From positions 1,573,344 to 1,637,343 of the forward strand of contig CP128386.1 in NCBI GenBank assembly GCA_030345135.1: DNA of 64,000 nucleotides, written 5' to 3'. Positions 44,016 through 54,236 of this stretch are shown here, piece by piece (within the stretch, counting starts at the first letter, position 1; each line of letters opens with the position of its first letter). Position numbers and translations under genes: made by a program. Below the pieces are notes generated by a model. It saw nothing but the letters and a program-made list of their open reading frames with translations, searched no databases and was not told the DNA's origin. Source of the DNA: Chitinophagaceae bacterium DXS (GTDB lineage: Bacteria > Bacteroidota > Bacteroidia > Chitinophagales > Chitinophagaceae).

Positions 44016-46271
44016 ATGCCCCGACTTATTGGAACCATATTATCCTGCATGGTACTTATGCTAAAAACATTTTGTACGCCGGTGTCTTCCATTGCGCTTG
44101 TAAAGAATGGCAGATCCGATTACACTATTGTATTGCCAGCAGAACCCACAAAGGCTGAGCGTAAGGCTGCACAAACGCTGCAGGATTACATTTTAAAGAT
44201 TTCGGGCGCAAAACTTGGCATCATAAATGAGAACAGCTTCCAGGGCAAATACGCAGTATATGTAGGTAAAACATCTGTCGCTCAACAGCTTGAGATAAGT
44301 TCAATAAAAGATGATGGTTTCCTCCTTGCAGCATCGGGGGACAATATTGTTATTTGCGGCCTTCATGGAAAAGGAACCTTATACGGCACTTACACTTTTC
44401 TTGAAGATGCCTTGGGGTGTCAGAAATTTGGAAACGCACCGGTAACATACGAAACGAAAAAAGACCTATTGGTTGATGGCAATATGCACTCGCTGCAAAA
44501 TCCTTCATTTAAATATCGTCAGAGCTACTACCCTCCCAGTAACGACCCCGAATATTTGGACTGGCATAAACTGCAGAAATTTGAGGATCTGTGGGGCCTT
44601 TGGGGACATTCCTTCTTTAAACTTGTTCCTCCTCAACAATACTTTGCACAGCATCCCGAATATTTTAGTATGATAAATGGCAAACGTGTGGCCACACAAC
44701 TTTGCCTGAGCAACGAAAAAGTGCTGGAGATAACCATTAACAAGCTTACTGGGTTAATGAAGGAAAACCCGGATGCTGAGTACTGGTCCGTGAGCCCTAA
44801 TGATGATGGTGGTTATTGCACGTGTTCCCTTTGCAAAAAAGTGGATGATGAAGAAGGAGGACCGCAAGGCTCGCTCATCCGTTTTGTAAATAAAGTTGCA
44901 GATCATTTTAAAGACAAGAATATCACTACGCTGGCATATGGTTATTCAAGCCACGTACCAAAAGTTACAAAGCCTGGCTCCAACGTATACATTTTATTGA
45001 GCAGCATAGATGCGTTTCGCAGCAGGCCCCTGGCCGAAGAACCTTCCGCTGCGGATTTCAGAAAAATGGTAAAGGAATGGAACAGCGTTTCATCCAACCT
45101 GTTTATATGGGATTATACAACGCAATTCACTAACTACCTTGCACCTTTCCCATACATAAATTGTCTTCAGCCCAATTTTAATTATTTTAAAGAAAATGGC
45201 GTAAAGGGTGTTTTTGAACAAGGCAGCGGAGACACTTACGGAGATATGGCCGAGCTGAACAGTTTTGTGCAAGCCAGGTTGCTTTGGTCATCCGGCCAGG
45301 ATGTTGCGAAACTGCAACAAGCTTTCTTCAAAAATTACTATGGTAACGGCGGAGCCTTTATGCAGCGGTATCAGCAAAGTATTGCCAGCGCATTGCAGCA
45401 AAGTGGTAAAAACCTGGATATTTACGGTAACCCGATCAATGATTACAAAGGATACCTGAGTCCTGAAAACATTGATATCTATTCTACCCTGTTTGATAAA
45501 GCTGAGGCTGCTACCGAGACCAATCCAACCTTATTATCCAGGATCCAGGCAGCCCGTTTAGGTATTGAATACACGGTTTTACAACAATCACGTTTTTTTG
45601 GCCCAGATAAATTCGGATATCTGCAACCCGATAACGGAGGAGGCTTTATGGTAAAACCAAATTGGCTGCAACGCGTCAGCCGTTTTGTCAAACAATGTAA
45701 AAAGAACGGTGTTACTGAGCTTTCCGAAGGTGGAATATCTCCCGACGAGTATGAAAACGAATGGAAGGAAATAATTGCAAAGGGCTGGAAAAACAATCTT
45801 GCCTTTAATGCAAAAGTTACACTGACAAATCCTTTTGTTGAAGATTACCCCGCGAAGAAAGAACGAACCCTGGTAGATGGTGTTACAGGCTACCATGATT
45901 TCAGTTATAACTGGCTATGTTTTTATGGAAAGGATATGATCGCAAATATTGACCTGGGAACAGAAAAGAACATTACCAACATTAACATGAATTTCCTGGA
46001 TGACCCGAGGCATTGGATCTTTCAGCCTGCCGCCGTTATGGTTGAAATATCAAAAGACGGCGTTAACTATAGCAAAGTAGCCACAAAAAATTTCAATACA
46101 CCGGAAGAACATTATACAAACACCTTACAACATACCGTTTTTCCTCTTTCTACAACCATGCAGGCCCGTTATGTAAGGGTTACAGCGCAAATTTTATCGT
46201 CACTACCTGATTGGCGATATCACCCGATCAAAAAGCCGATGCTATGTTGTGATGAGATTTATGTGCAGTAA
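44016..46271 (+). CDS. DUF4838 glycoside-hydrolase-like protein with discoidin-type tail
   Basis: A 751-residue protein with a signal-like N-terminus (LIGTILSCMVLMLKTFCTPVSS). The N-terminal domain (YTIVLPAEPTKAERKAAQTLQDYILKISGAKL) resembles the GH67/GH84-type alpha/beta entry domain. The DUF4838 core (about 180-480) contains HSFFKLVPPQQYFAQHPEYFSMINGKR, WSVSPNDDGGYCTCSLCKK and SGDTYGDMAELNSFVQARLLW. The tail from about 595 looks like an F5/8 type C carbohydrate-binding domain (NIDLGTEKNITNINMNFLDD). It probably acts outside the cytoplasm on a glycan. Substrate unknown, and the catalytic residues are not certain. Confidence 0.82.
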   Translation: MPRLIGTILSCMVLMLKTFCTPVSSIALVKNGRSDYTIVLPAEPTKAERKAAQTLQDYILKISGAKLGIINENSFQGKYAVYVGKTSVAQQLEISSIKDDGFLLAASGDNIVICGLHGKGTLYGTYTFLEDALGCQKFGNAPVTYETKKDLLVDGNMHSLQNPSFKYRQSYYPPSNDPEYLDWHKLQKFEDLWGLWGHSFFKLVPPQQYFAQHPEYFSMINGKRVATQLCLSNEKVLEITINKLTGLMKENPDAEYWSVSPNDDGGYCTCSLCKKVDDEEGGPQGSLIRFVNKVADHFKDKNITTLAYGYSSHVPKVTKPGSNVYILLSSIDAFRSRPLAEEPSAADFRKMVKEWNSVSSNLFIWDYTTQFTNYLAPFPYINCLQPNFNYFKENGVKGVFEQGSGDTYGDMAELNSFVQARLLWSSGQDVAKLQQAFFKNYYGNGGAFMQRYQQSIASALQQSGKNLDIYGNPINDYKGYLSPENIDIYSTLFDKAEAATETNPTLLSRIQAARLGIEYTVLQQSRFFGPDKFGYLQPDNGGGFMVKPNWLQRVSRFVKQCKKNGVTELSEGGISPDEYENEWKEIIAKGWKNNLAFNAKVTLTNPFVEDYPAKKERTLVDGVTGYHDFSYNWLCFYGKDMIANIDLGTEKNITNINMNFLDDPRHWIFQPAAVMVEISKDGVNYSKVATKNFNTPEEHYTNTLQHTVFPLSTTMQARYVRVTAQILSSLPDWRYHPIKKPMLCCDEIYVQ

Positions 46272-46362
46272 TAATTTAAATCGTCAAATCATTAATGTTA
46301 AAGGTCCGGAGATTATCTTTAAGCTGTTCGTTATTTACAAATCAGCAGGATCCATTTTGAAT

Positions 46363-47163
46363 TTATATAAATGAAAGAATAGCATTTATCACTTCCTCCG
46401 GAGCACTCATGTGCGGAAAATGTCCTTCGGTACCAATAGAAGTCAACCTGCTCACGGGTATATGTTGATTCATATAATCTCCAACTGCCTTTGGCACAAC
46501 AATATCATTTGTTGTCTGAATAATTAGCGCAGGGATATTCAGTTTCCCCAGGTCTTTCCGGTAATCTGATTCAAAGATTGCCTTTGCGACGATCAGCGCA
46601 ATATCAGGGCGTAATGCGGAAAGCGTTTGAAAGAATGCTTCAGCAAGAAAGGGTCTGTCGGGATTGCCCATGGCCAGCGCAGAAAATCCACTGGCCCACG
46701 CCTGGAAATCAGATCGCATGGCTGCATACAAGCCATCCAGATCTGCTTGTGTAAATCCGCCAACATAACCGGTCTGCGCATCATCAAGATAACGCGGACT
46801 TACTCCCAGTAAAATGATCTTTGAAAAGAACGATGGATTTTTTATTGAACACAACAACCCAACCATCCCGCTAACAGAATGCCCCACATAAATGGCATCA
46901 GGAAATCGAAGATAGTTGCAAATGTTTTCCAGGTCGGTTACAAACCCCTGCAGACTGCTGTATCTTGAAGGATTGAATGCGTTAATATCAGCATTTCCAC
47001 CGCCAACATTATCATACAACACAATACGGTATTTATCCTCAAAGGCTGGAACTATTGCGGAAAATGAAGTTTGGTCAATCCCAAAGCCATGGCCGAAAAC
47101 AATTGTCTCAGTAGCGTGAAGATTCCCTGTTACCCGCACATTATTTTTTGAGCTTACATCCAT
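46363..47163 (-). CDS. RsbQ-like (KAI2/D14-type) alpha/beta hydrolase
   Basis: A 266-residue protein closely following Bacillus RsbQ in length and order: VFGHGFGIDQTSFSAIVPAFEDKYRIVLYDNVGGGNADINAFNPSRY, VGHSVSGM with Ser96, YLDDAQTGYVGGFTQADLDGLY, Asp220 in QTTNDIV and His248 in TEGHFPHMS. RsbQ has Ser96, Asp219 and His247. In Bacillus it works with the PAS phosphatase RsbP in energy stress; plant relatives perceive karrikins and strigolactones. No rsbP-like gene is adjacent, so its partner or ligand is unknown. Confidence 0.88.
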   Translation of the reverse strand: MDVSSKNNVRVTGNLHATETIVFGHGFGIDQTSFSAIVPAFEDKYRIVLYDNVGGGNADINAFNPSRYSSLQGFVTDLENICNYLRFPDAIYVGHSVSGMVGLLCSIKNPSFFSKIILLGVSPRYLDDAQTGYVGGFTQADLDGLYAAMRSDFQAWASGFSALAMGNPDRPFLAEAFFQTLSALRPDIALIVAKAIFESDYRKDLGKLNIPALIIQTTNDIVVPKAVGDYMNQHIPVSRLTSIGTEGHFPHMSAPEEVINAILSFI

Positions 47164-47212
47164 CGGAATATTGACTGGTTGTGGTTTAAAACAAGCCCAA
47201 ATGTATTGGAAA

Positions 47213-47530
47213 ATCGCTGATGTCTGATTTGTTGATCGCTGATTTGCGCAGGTGTAACAGGTTTGCTGTTTATTGAGATCTCTAATGCATGATTTTGATC
47301 GCTGATGTCTGATTTGCTCATCGCTGATTTGCTCAGGTGTAACAGGCTTGCTGTTTATTGAGATCTCTAATGCATGATTTTGATCGCTGATGTCTGATTT
47401 GTTGATCGCTGATTTGCTCAGGTGTAACAGGTTTACTGTTTATTGAGATCTCTAATGCATGATTTTGATCGCTGATGTCTGATTTGCTCATCGCTGATTT
47501 GATTAGATATAACAGGTTTACTGTTTACTG
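47213..47530. repeat. 85-bp tandem repeat, about 3.7 copies
   Basis: The landmark TCTAATGCATGATTTTGATC recurs at 47281, 47366 and 47451, and the preceding ATCGCTGATGTCTGATTT half starts at 47213. Units are nearly identical (few substitutions), which means recent amplification. Each unit holds TGTAACAGG(T/C)TT(A/G)CTG and GAGATCTC. The open frames across it are artefacts. Confidence 0.92.
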
Positions 47531-47619
47531 CGATTCAAAATATGAAGTGCCAGAGAAAAACAGAAGTCTGTTAAGCAGACTGCAATCTTGCGTCCACAAC
47601 AAGTCGTTGTACTGTAAAG

Positions 47620-47745
47620 AAATCAGACATCTGCAAATCAGACATCTGCGATTTGGCACCAGCGACCTGTTTGAGTTAACGAGACATCTTGCACTGTAAA
47701 GAAATCAGAGATCAACACATCAGACATCAGACATCAAACATCAGC
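47620..47745. repeat. inverse arm of the 85-bp array (ATCAGACATC words)
   Basis: Words such as AAATCAGACATCTGC and CATCAGACATCAAACATCAGCGATC are the reverse complement of GATCGCTGATGTCTGATTT in the 85-bp array. The array ends at the stop of the thioredoxin gene. It pairs with 47213-47530 around a unique core of about 90 bp. Confidence 0.75.
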
Positions 47746-48982
47746 GATCTTCTTTCAACAAGGATGTAATAAGATCATCAAACTCCTTTTTGAAAATCTC
47801 ATAATGATCTCCTGTTCCCGGGCCATTGAAGCCGGTATGGATCTTTCTTACATTTCCTTTTTTATCAATAAAGATCGTTGTCGGAAACGCACTGACCTTA
47901 TCTAATTGAGGCAATGTTTTTTCCGTGCGCAATGTGTCAGATACTGCTACACCGGTAACCAAAATGGGATAATCAACTTTGAAGCGTTGTTTAAATGACT
48001 GCAATGCTTGCTGTGACTCTTTAAAGTCTTCGGTACGCTCGTATGCAAGGCCAATCACTTCAACACCCTTTGATTTATTTTTTTTGTAGTAATCGCTTAG
48101 GAACTTCGTTTCATCCATGCAATTCGGACACCATGAACCCAGGATCTGGATAACAACAACCTTGTTTTTATAACGATCATCATTGATCGAAACATTTTTC
48201 TCATCAATGCCTTTGAATGTAAAATCAAGCTTTGATTCACCTGCCTTCAGTTTGGTAAGGCCATAGCCATCCGGCAACTCTGCAGAAGGATTGCGGGTTG
48301 CGCTCCACTCCTCGGTAGCTACTGCTCCTGAATAAAATTTACCACCGGAAATCTCATTGTTATTTTTAATTGCGGCGGTAAACAAAAATGCGTGGCCACC
48401 ATCAAAACCGGATAATTTCAAACTGTCACCAGACACTACGCCTTCAAGATAACGGTAGTCCCCTGACGTCGTGAGGAACGTTCCTGTGAGTTTATTTCCA
48501 GTTTGCCTGAACTCTCCTATAGCTTCGGTCTCACCAGATCTGCCGCTGAAGGTTGTAGACCATCTGCCGCTGACATTATAAGCCGGCTGAGCCGTTGCAG
48601 TAAATCTTTCTTTTTTATTATAAGCCGCGGCGAAAGGAAGAACCTGCACACGCGGACCATAACGTTTAACCCACTTGCCCGCAAGATTTCCATCATCCTG
48701 CAACTTCACAACAAATCCGGATTCGAAAAACGGCATCTGAATCAACAATGAGTCATTCGCTGATTTAATATTATCAACCAATAAACGTTCATTGCCATTG
48801 ATCACATACAGCACTTTTTTGCCGGCACTGTCTTTTGTTTCAAAGTTGAAAGTGATATTTTGACCATCCTTACGCTCTATTGAAGCGCGCCAGACACCAT
48901 TTGGGAGCGTTTCGTTTTTGTTTTTCCAGCTTATCCCTGCAGCCGACGCAACCAATAAAGCACCTAAGAAGTATTTTTTCAT
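47741..48982 (-). CDS. TlpA-like thioredoxin-fold oxidoreductase
   Basis: A 413-residue exported protein (signal-like MKKYFLGALLVASAAGIS). Residues 25-240 form a beta-rich region of two lipocalin-like units (VWRASIERKDGQNITFNFET; SGRWSTTFSGRSGETEAIGEFRQ). From about 250 comes a TlpA/ResA-type thioredoxin fold with the CPNC active site at 285-288 (ILGSWCPNCMDE), the cis-Pro region FPTTIFID and a C-terminal helix. It would reduce or isomerise disulfides in the periplasm. It is the third gene of a SusC-SusD-TlpA locus, 120 bp after susD. Confidence 0.88.
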   Translation of the reverse strand: MKKYFLGALLVASAAGISWKNKNETLPNGVWRASIERKDGQNITFNFETKDSAGKKVLYVINGNERLLVDNIKSANDSLLIQMPFFESGFVVKLQDDGNLAGKWVKRYGPRVQVLPFAAAYNKKERFTATAQPAYNVSGRWSTTFSGRSGETEAIGEFRQTGNKLTGTFLTTSGDYRYLEGVVSGDSLKLSGFDGGHAFLFTAAIKNNNEISGGKFYSGAVATEEWSATRNPSAELPDGYGLTKLKAGESKLDFTFKGIDEKNVSINDDRYKNKVVVIQILGSWCPNCMDETKFLSDYYKKNKSKGVEVIGLAYERTEDFKESQQALQSFKQRFKVDYPILVTGVAVSDTLRTEKTLPQLDKVSAFPTTIFIDKKGNVRKIHTGFNGPGTGDHYEIFKKEFDDLITSLLKEDR

Positions 48983-49102
48983 CCGGTTGAATTTAAACTA
49001 TTGAGCAATATCCCTCTTTATTTTGTTAAAACTACATTTAAACTGTGTTGCTTTAACCAAATATTGTTTTAAATCAAGACTTTCCGCACTAACGGACCAG
49101 GC

Positions 49103-50545
49103 TTAATACACATCAAACCAAAGTTTAGTGGTAAGCGCATCTGTTCCCTGCCTTGCTACAGCAGCAGTATAATTCTTGTTGTTCAAAGATTGTTCCGTAC
49201 CGGGGTAAATGAAACGTACAGGCATTTTTCCACTCAATGCACCAGCTACCGCAGGCGACAAAGTTGGATAATCCAATCTTCTCCATTCAGCAAAAGCCTC
49301 CAAACCCTGGCCAAACAAAGCGATCCATTTTTGATCGCCGATTGACTTCTTATAGTTAGCGGCATTATACGCCACAGAAGGCTGCGCCAGATACGTTGCA
49401 ATAGCATTGGCATCTGTGATGCTGTACTGGTTAAAAGAAGCGGTGATTGCCTGTTTGTACAAGTCCGCAGCATTTTCAGATGTAAATCCTCTTGCGGCTG
49501 CTTCTGCCCTGTCGAACAATACTTCTGAATAACTCATAATAACTGCAGGAGCGTGTGGCGCTCTGAAATAGGTTCCCGGCTTAGACGTAACCGTAAAACC
49601 CAACGTACTTGCATCACCCGGCGTTAAACCGTTAGGAATACCTACATAAGTTTGTGGTGTTGGATCAGCCGTGGGAGCTGCAAATATGGGCAACCTGGGA
49701 TCGTTCAATGCAAACAATTTGTCCACGATTGATTTGCTGATGCGATAGTCATCACGTGTATCAAACAGGTTACTGATCGGATTCTGGTTGGGAGAATCTA
49801 CATATACAAATTGTGCAATGTCGCTGTTGCTGCTGATATAACCGCTTCCTTCGCTTTGTATTTCAGCTATTGTCTGTTTAGCTTTTTCCGGTTCCCGGTC
49901 AGCGATACGCAAAGCAATACGAAGACGCAGCGAGTTGGCAAACTTCTTCCATTGAGAAATTTTATTGCTATAGATCACATCTCCTGCAATAGTTGAACCT
50001 GAAGCATTCAGCAGTGTTTGTGCGTTTTTCAGATCATCCAGCAAGCCGAAATACACATCTTTCTGCGCATCGTATTGCGGTGTAAGATATTCAGAAATGT
50101 TACCGGCCTGTGAATATGGAATATCACCAAATGCATCTGTTAGCAAAGAAAATACCCATGAACGCAGCACCAATGCAACACCTTTATAGTTGGTATTCTG
50201 TTGCTTATCCGCTACATCTATCACTTTATTAAGGTCGGTTATAGATTGCGCAAATCCTGTATTCCACAAACTGTTAAAGCTGCTGTTGTCCAGGATATAT
50301 CTATCAGGATCGGTATATTGAATTTTGGCCCAATGCTGAATAAACAATAAAGAAGAGTTCATGTTATTGTCCGTTCCCCAATACGTGTCAGAACTGATTT
50401 TCTGCGCTGCGGTAAGCAGGTAATCAGGCTGTGGATTTTCAGCACCATTAGGATTCTTATTAATCTCAGCCAGGTCTTTTTTGCAGGAAGAAGCCCCAAA
50501 AGTTACAAGGCCTGCCAGTAATATGTTGATATATAGACGTTGCAT
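49103..50545 (-). CDS. SusD/RagB-like lipoprotein (SusD-like 2 type)
   Basis: A 480-residue substrate-binding lipoprotein. The ATG at 50545 gives a type II signal ending ASSC (lipobox Cys at residue 21); a start at 50563 adds six residues. Near the N-terminus, KDLAEINKNPNGAENPQPDYLLTAAQ is typical of the SusD-like 2 clan, with later TPR-like helices (WKKFANSLRLRIALRIADREPEKAK) and ALFGQGLEAFAEWRRLDYP close to the C-terminus. It caps the SusC transporter encoded 20 bp upstream. The substrate is unknown; the TlpA neighbour and lack of glycan enzymes make a peptide possible. Confidence 0.93.
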   Translation of the reverse strand: MQRLYINILLAGLVTFGASSCKKDLAEINKNPNGAENPQPDYLLTAAQKISSDTYWGTDNNMNSSLLFIQHWAKIQYTDPDRYILDNSSFNSLWNTGFAQSITDLNKVIDVADKQQNTNYKGVALVLRSWVFSLLTDAFGDIPYSQAGNISEYLTPQYDAQKDVYFGLLDDLKNAQTLLNASGSTIAGDVIYSNKISQWKKFANSLRLRIALRIADREPEKAKQTIAEIQSEGSGYISSNSDIAQFVYVDSPNQNPISNLFDTRDDYRISKSIVDKLFALNDPRLPIFAAPTADPTPQTYVGIPNGLTPGDASTLGFTVTSKPGTYFRAPHAPAVIMSYSEVLFDRAEAAARGFTSENAADLYKQAITASFNQYSITDANAIATYLAQPSVAYNAANYKKSIGDQKWIALFGQGLEAFAEWRRLDYPTLSPAVAGALSGKMPVRFIYPGTEQSLNNKNYTAAVARQGTDALTTKLWFDVY

Positions 50546-50565
50546 AATTTTCTGTTTTACCACTT

Positions 50566-53500
50566 TTAGAATTTAAGATTGATATTGAAGCCGTAGCTGC
50601 GTGTTGTAGGCAGGCTAAGATCTTCAAGCCCCTGTCCGTTACCTGTATTAAAGGCGTTCTCCGGATCTATGTTTGGAACGTTTTTGTGAATGATCCACAA
50701 ATTGCGTCCCACAACAGCTATAGATGCGCCGGTAAATCCAATGTGTTTAAGCCATGAAGCATTCACGTTATATCCCAATTTAATTTCACGCAGCTTTACA
50801 TAAGAAGAACTGTAGATCCATTGTTCATCAAAGTTTCTCATTGACTTGTAGTACTGTTGTACAGGGAGGATCGCAGTGTTTTCTTTACCATCTTTGGTAA
50901 CACCTTTGAATATTACACCATCGTTATAAACTGTTTCGCCATTAGGACCGGCGCTTCCAGCTACTGTTCCGTTTGCTTTGTTATTGCCGGGATAATAATA
51001 AGCAAGTCCGCCATGTTGAGCATCTCTTCCAAACAATGTTTCAGCAAGAACACCGGTATAAACACCTGTTGAGTTAGTATTGGAATACAATGAACCACCG
51101 ATGCTTGCATCAACCAGGAAGCTTAAGCTAAATGCCTTGTAGGTGAAGCTGTTGGTGATACCACCTATCCAATCCGGCGTATATTTACCAAGGATCTTTT
51201 TTGTTGGATTTATAGCTGGCGTACCATCAGCATTTACGATGATCTGCCCCTGATCATTTCTCAGATAAGGATTACCATATAAGCCGCCATAAGCCTGGCC
51301 AACGGTTGCAACAGTTTGCACATTGCGATCAGTACCTAACACATAGTTCTGCAGACGACCTTCCGCATCCAGCGAAATAAGCTTGCTTCTGTTCAAGGCA
51401 TAGTTAACATCTATGTTCCATTGAAAGTTGTTTGTCCTAACCGGAGTAACGCCCAATTGCACTTCAATACCTTTGTTGTTCAGTTTTCCCGCATTCAATA
51501 ATTTCTGCGTAAAACCTGTAGTTGCACTCACATCCACACTAAGGATCTGGTCATAACTGCTGGATTGATAAAGGCTCACATCCAGTCTTGCCCTGCTCTT
51601 AAATAAACCCAGTTCAACGCCTACCTCTCCGGAAGTTGTTGTCTCTGGTTTAAGATTAGGATTCAAATCTTTTGAAGGCGCTGTCAACTGTGGATTTGAA
51701 CCGAATGGCGGTGTGATGAACGGATATGTATTGATCAACTGATAAGGATCGGCATCTTTACCCACTTTTGACCATCCACCACGCACTTTGGCGTAATTCA
51801 GCACATCGCTTTTGATATGCAATGCTTCCGTAAGAACGATGCTACCGTTGATAGAAGGATAAAAATAAGACAGGTTTTGCACCGGTAAAGTAGATGACCA
51901 GTCGTTACGTGCTGTAAAGTTTATGAATGCGTAATTTCTGAATCCGATTTGTGCCGAACCGTAAATGCTATAAGTTTTAAGTTTGGAATAATAGCTGGTT
52001 GACTGCAGAGGATCTCTTGAATTGCTAAGCGTGTAAACACCTGCGACTGCCAGCTTTGGAGCAAGCTGATCATTTTCCTGGAATGTCTTCGTACGGATGT
52101 TTCCACCGGCCAATACATCAAGAGAAAAGTCGCTGCTGATCTTCCTGTTGAAGTTCAACGTAGCTTCCGTGTTATTTTCGTTTACAGTGAATGCATCTTC
52201 CTCATAAGAACCATACGGAGTACCATTTGTGCCATAAGCAACCCTTATCTTTCTTCTGTCTGTGTAATAATCATTACCCGTTCTTACATTGGCCGTAAGT
52301 CCATCAATGATCTTATAGCTTAATCCAACATTACCAATGATACGATCCCTGCGTTGGCCAACTGTATTTTGATAAGCAATAAAATAAGGATTGCTGTAAT
52401 ACGCGTTGTTCCAGTTAAGCGGACTGCCGGTGTTGAAATAATTGTCCTTCAGTTTCTGCATATCAACCTGGCGTCCAAACCATGTGAACTGAAGCATGGT
52501 GCTTGTTGCACGTTTTCCGCCGGCGCCTGGCAGGTTATCAGCATAAGTCTGAATATAGTTTGCTCCTGCGGTTAAAGTAAGTTTGGGATCTATTTTTAAT
52601 GAAGTGTTCAGAGAGAAAGAGTTCTTGTTGATATCTGTATTAGGGATAACGCCATTTTGCTTTTGTGTATTTGCTGAGAAGCGGTATTCGACCTTGTCAT
52701 TCGCGTCAGCAATGGCTACACCGTTATTGAACGTTGTACCTGTCTGAAAGAAATCTCTTACATTGTTTGGGTGGGCAACAAATGGCTGCGGACTGCCATC
52801 AAAGAACTGGGGGATCAATGAGCCATCAAGTTTTGGTCCCCAGCTTTCATCAACTGCATCATTCACGCCGCCACCTTTTCCGTCTTTATAACTGAACTGA
52901 CCATTAGAACCCTGGCCATAAGCATCCTGGTATTTAGGTAATGTTAACAGGTTTTCAAATGTTGTGTTTGAATTGATGGTGATGCCAAGCCCCTTCTTTC
53001 TTTTACCCGTTTTTGTTTTGATCAACACAACGCCCTGTGCCGCACGGGAACCGTAGAGAGCAGCAGCATTAGGACCTTTCAACACGCTGATAGATTCAAT
53101 GTCTTCGGCATTGATATCTGATATAGCATTGGCATAGTCCCGCGAACCGTTAGAACCAACACCAGCACCAAGCTGAGAGTTATCTACAGGAAAACCATCC
53201 ACCACAAACAGCGGCTGGTTATTACCGGAGATAGAAGTTTCTCCTCTTATTACGATGCGGGATGAACCCATATTGCCCTGGCTGTTGGTAATCCTCACGC
53301 CGGCAACTTTACCTGCTAAAGCATTTACAAGGTTGCTTTCCTTAGCCTCAGCGATATCGCTGGATTTCAATTCCTGCACAGCATAACCCAATGATTTCTT
53401 CTGCTTGGAAATACCGAGTGCTGTTACAACTACTTCAGTCAATGCACCCTGTTCACTTTCCAATACAATCTGCAAATCTCCCGGTGAGGCAGTTATGATT

Positions 53501-53772
53501 TGCTCCTTTGACTTATATCCTATATAACTTAACAGAAGTGTATCGTTCGCCGCTGCCGGTATGGTAAACTTGCCTGCAACATCTGTAGACGTACCTTTCT
53601 TTGAACCTTTTATGATGACGCTTACTCCGGGGAGTGGCGTATTATTTGCACCGGTTACTGTACCGCTCACCTGTGCGTTCAGTGCGGCCGATACTATTAG
53701 TAGCAATGCAGTTAATAGTGAATACTTTTTCAACGTTTTAGTTTTAAGACAAATAATAAAATTCAATACCAT
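50566..53772 (-). CDS. SusC/RagA-type TonB-dependent transporter
   Basis: A 1068-residue outer-membrane importer. A signal peptide (LLTALLLIVSAALNAQ) precedes a carboxypeptidase-D-like domain (VSGTVTGANNTPLPGVSVIIKG), a TonB-box region (ALTEVVVTALGISKQKKSLGYAVQEL), a plug domain (ANALAGKVAGVRI-like, NAAALYGSRAAQGVVLIKTK) and a 22-strand barrel ending SYGFNINLKF. A TTG at 53733 would start right at the signal peptide and is an alternative to the ATG at 53772. It pairs with the downstream SusD lipoprotein for uptake of a polymer fragment. Confidence 0.95.
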   Translation of the reverse strand: MVLNFIICLKTKTLKKYSLLTALLLIVSAALNAQVSGTVTGANNTPLPGVSVIIKGSKKGTSTDVAGKFTIPAAANDTLLLSYIGYKSKEQIITASPGDLQIVLESEQGALTEVVVTALGISKQKKSLGYAVQELKSSDIAEAKESNLVNALAGKVAGVRITNSQGNMGSSRIVIRGETSISGNNQPLFVVDGFPVDNSQLGAGVGSNGSRDYANAISDINAEDIESISVLKGPNAAALYGSRAAQGVVLIKTKTGKRKKGLGITINSNTTFENLLTLPKYQDAYGQGSNGQFSYKDGKGGGVNDAVDESWGPKLDGSLIPQFFDGSPQPFVAHPNNVRDFFQTGTTFNNGVAIADANDKVEYRFSANTQKQNGVIPNTDINKNSFSLNTSLKIDPKLTLTAGANYIQTYADNLPGAGGKRATSTMLQFTWFGRQVDMQKLKDNYFNTGSPLNWNNAYYSNPYFIAYQNTVGQRRDRIIGNVGLSYKIIDGLTANVRTGNDYYTDRRKIRVAYGTNGTPYGSYEEDAFTVNENNTEATLNFNRKISSDFSLDVLAGGNIRTKTFQENDQLAPKLAVAGVYTLSNSRDPLQSTSYYSKLKTYSIYGSAQIGFRNYAFINFTARNDWSSTLPVQNLSYFYPSINGSIVLTEALHIKSDVLNYAKVRGGWSKVGKDADPYQLINTYPFITPPFGSNPQLTAPSKDLNPNLKPETTTSGEVGVELGLFKSRARLDVSLYQSSSYDQILSVDVSATTGFTQKLLNAGKLNNKGIEVQLGVTPVRTNNFQWNIDVNYALNRSKLISLDAEGRLQNYVLGTDRNVQTVATVGQAYGGLYGNPYLRNDQGQIIVNADGTPAINPTKKILGKYTPDWIGGITNSFTYKAFSLSFLVDASIGGSLYSNTNSTGVYTGVLAETLFGRDAQHGGLAYYYPGNNKANGTVAGSAGPNGETVYNDGVIFKGVTKDGKENTAILPVQQYYKSMRNFDEQWIYSSSYVKLREIKLGYNVNASWLKHIGFTGASIAVVGRNLWIIHKNVPNIDPENAFNTGNGQGLEDLSLPTTRSYGFNINLKF

Positions 53773-54236
53773 TTACGCCAATGAATTAACATCGGATAAA
53801 CAAGCATGTTGTGGAGACGGATGTCCGGGAAATTCCGGGCCTTTTGATAGTTTGTTTTTTGAACTTAACCTGACCGGTTAAGATTAAGCGCAGTGCATGC
53901 AACAGCAACGCATCGACATGCGCATGGAAGATGAATGGAAAGTAGTAATAGTTCTCAATACCTGATGTGCTTCTGAAATGCCTGAAACAAGTGTGCTTTT
54001 CATGTTATTCTGTTTAATATCTCTGCTTCAAATTGTAAAAAGCAATGCAAATATAAACAAGTCCACCAAATTAATAGACTTTTATGTTAAAACTTTTTTA
54101 TTCCCAACATTGTTAATCCAAAAACTAATTGATTCACAGGCTGAAGCGAACATTAAAACCTTGTGCTCGCAGGGCTTTCAGCTTATTGCAGATCAATTTT
54201 CAAATATCCATTATCCATTTTCAATTATCTTGCACT
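53773..54236. other. divergent region between susC and the DUF4230 gene
   Basis: 464 bp without a gene. It contains a 7-bp inverted repeat CTTAACC / GGTTAAG (about 53863-53881) and, on the minus strand, TATATTTG (54055-54048), which matches the Bacteroidota -7 consensus but without a -33 TTG at the usual distance. No repeat array. Confidence 0.45.

Noticed and set aside
47475-47699. 74-residue frame after the 85-bp array
   Set aside because: It is made of repeat words read in one frame and has no protein-like pattern.
47213-47745. CRISPR array
   Set aside because: Units are tandem 85-bp copies without variable spacers of constant size, and no cas gene is near.
54129-54236. N-terminal extension of the DUF4230-like protein
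   Set aside because: The extension has no homologous feature and places a hydrophilic leader before the membrane helix; the ATG at 54237 fits better.
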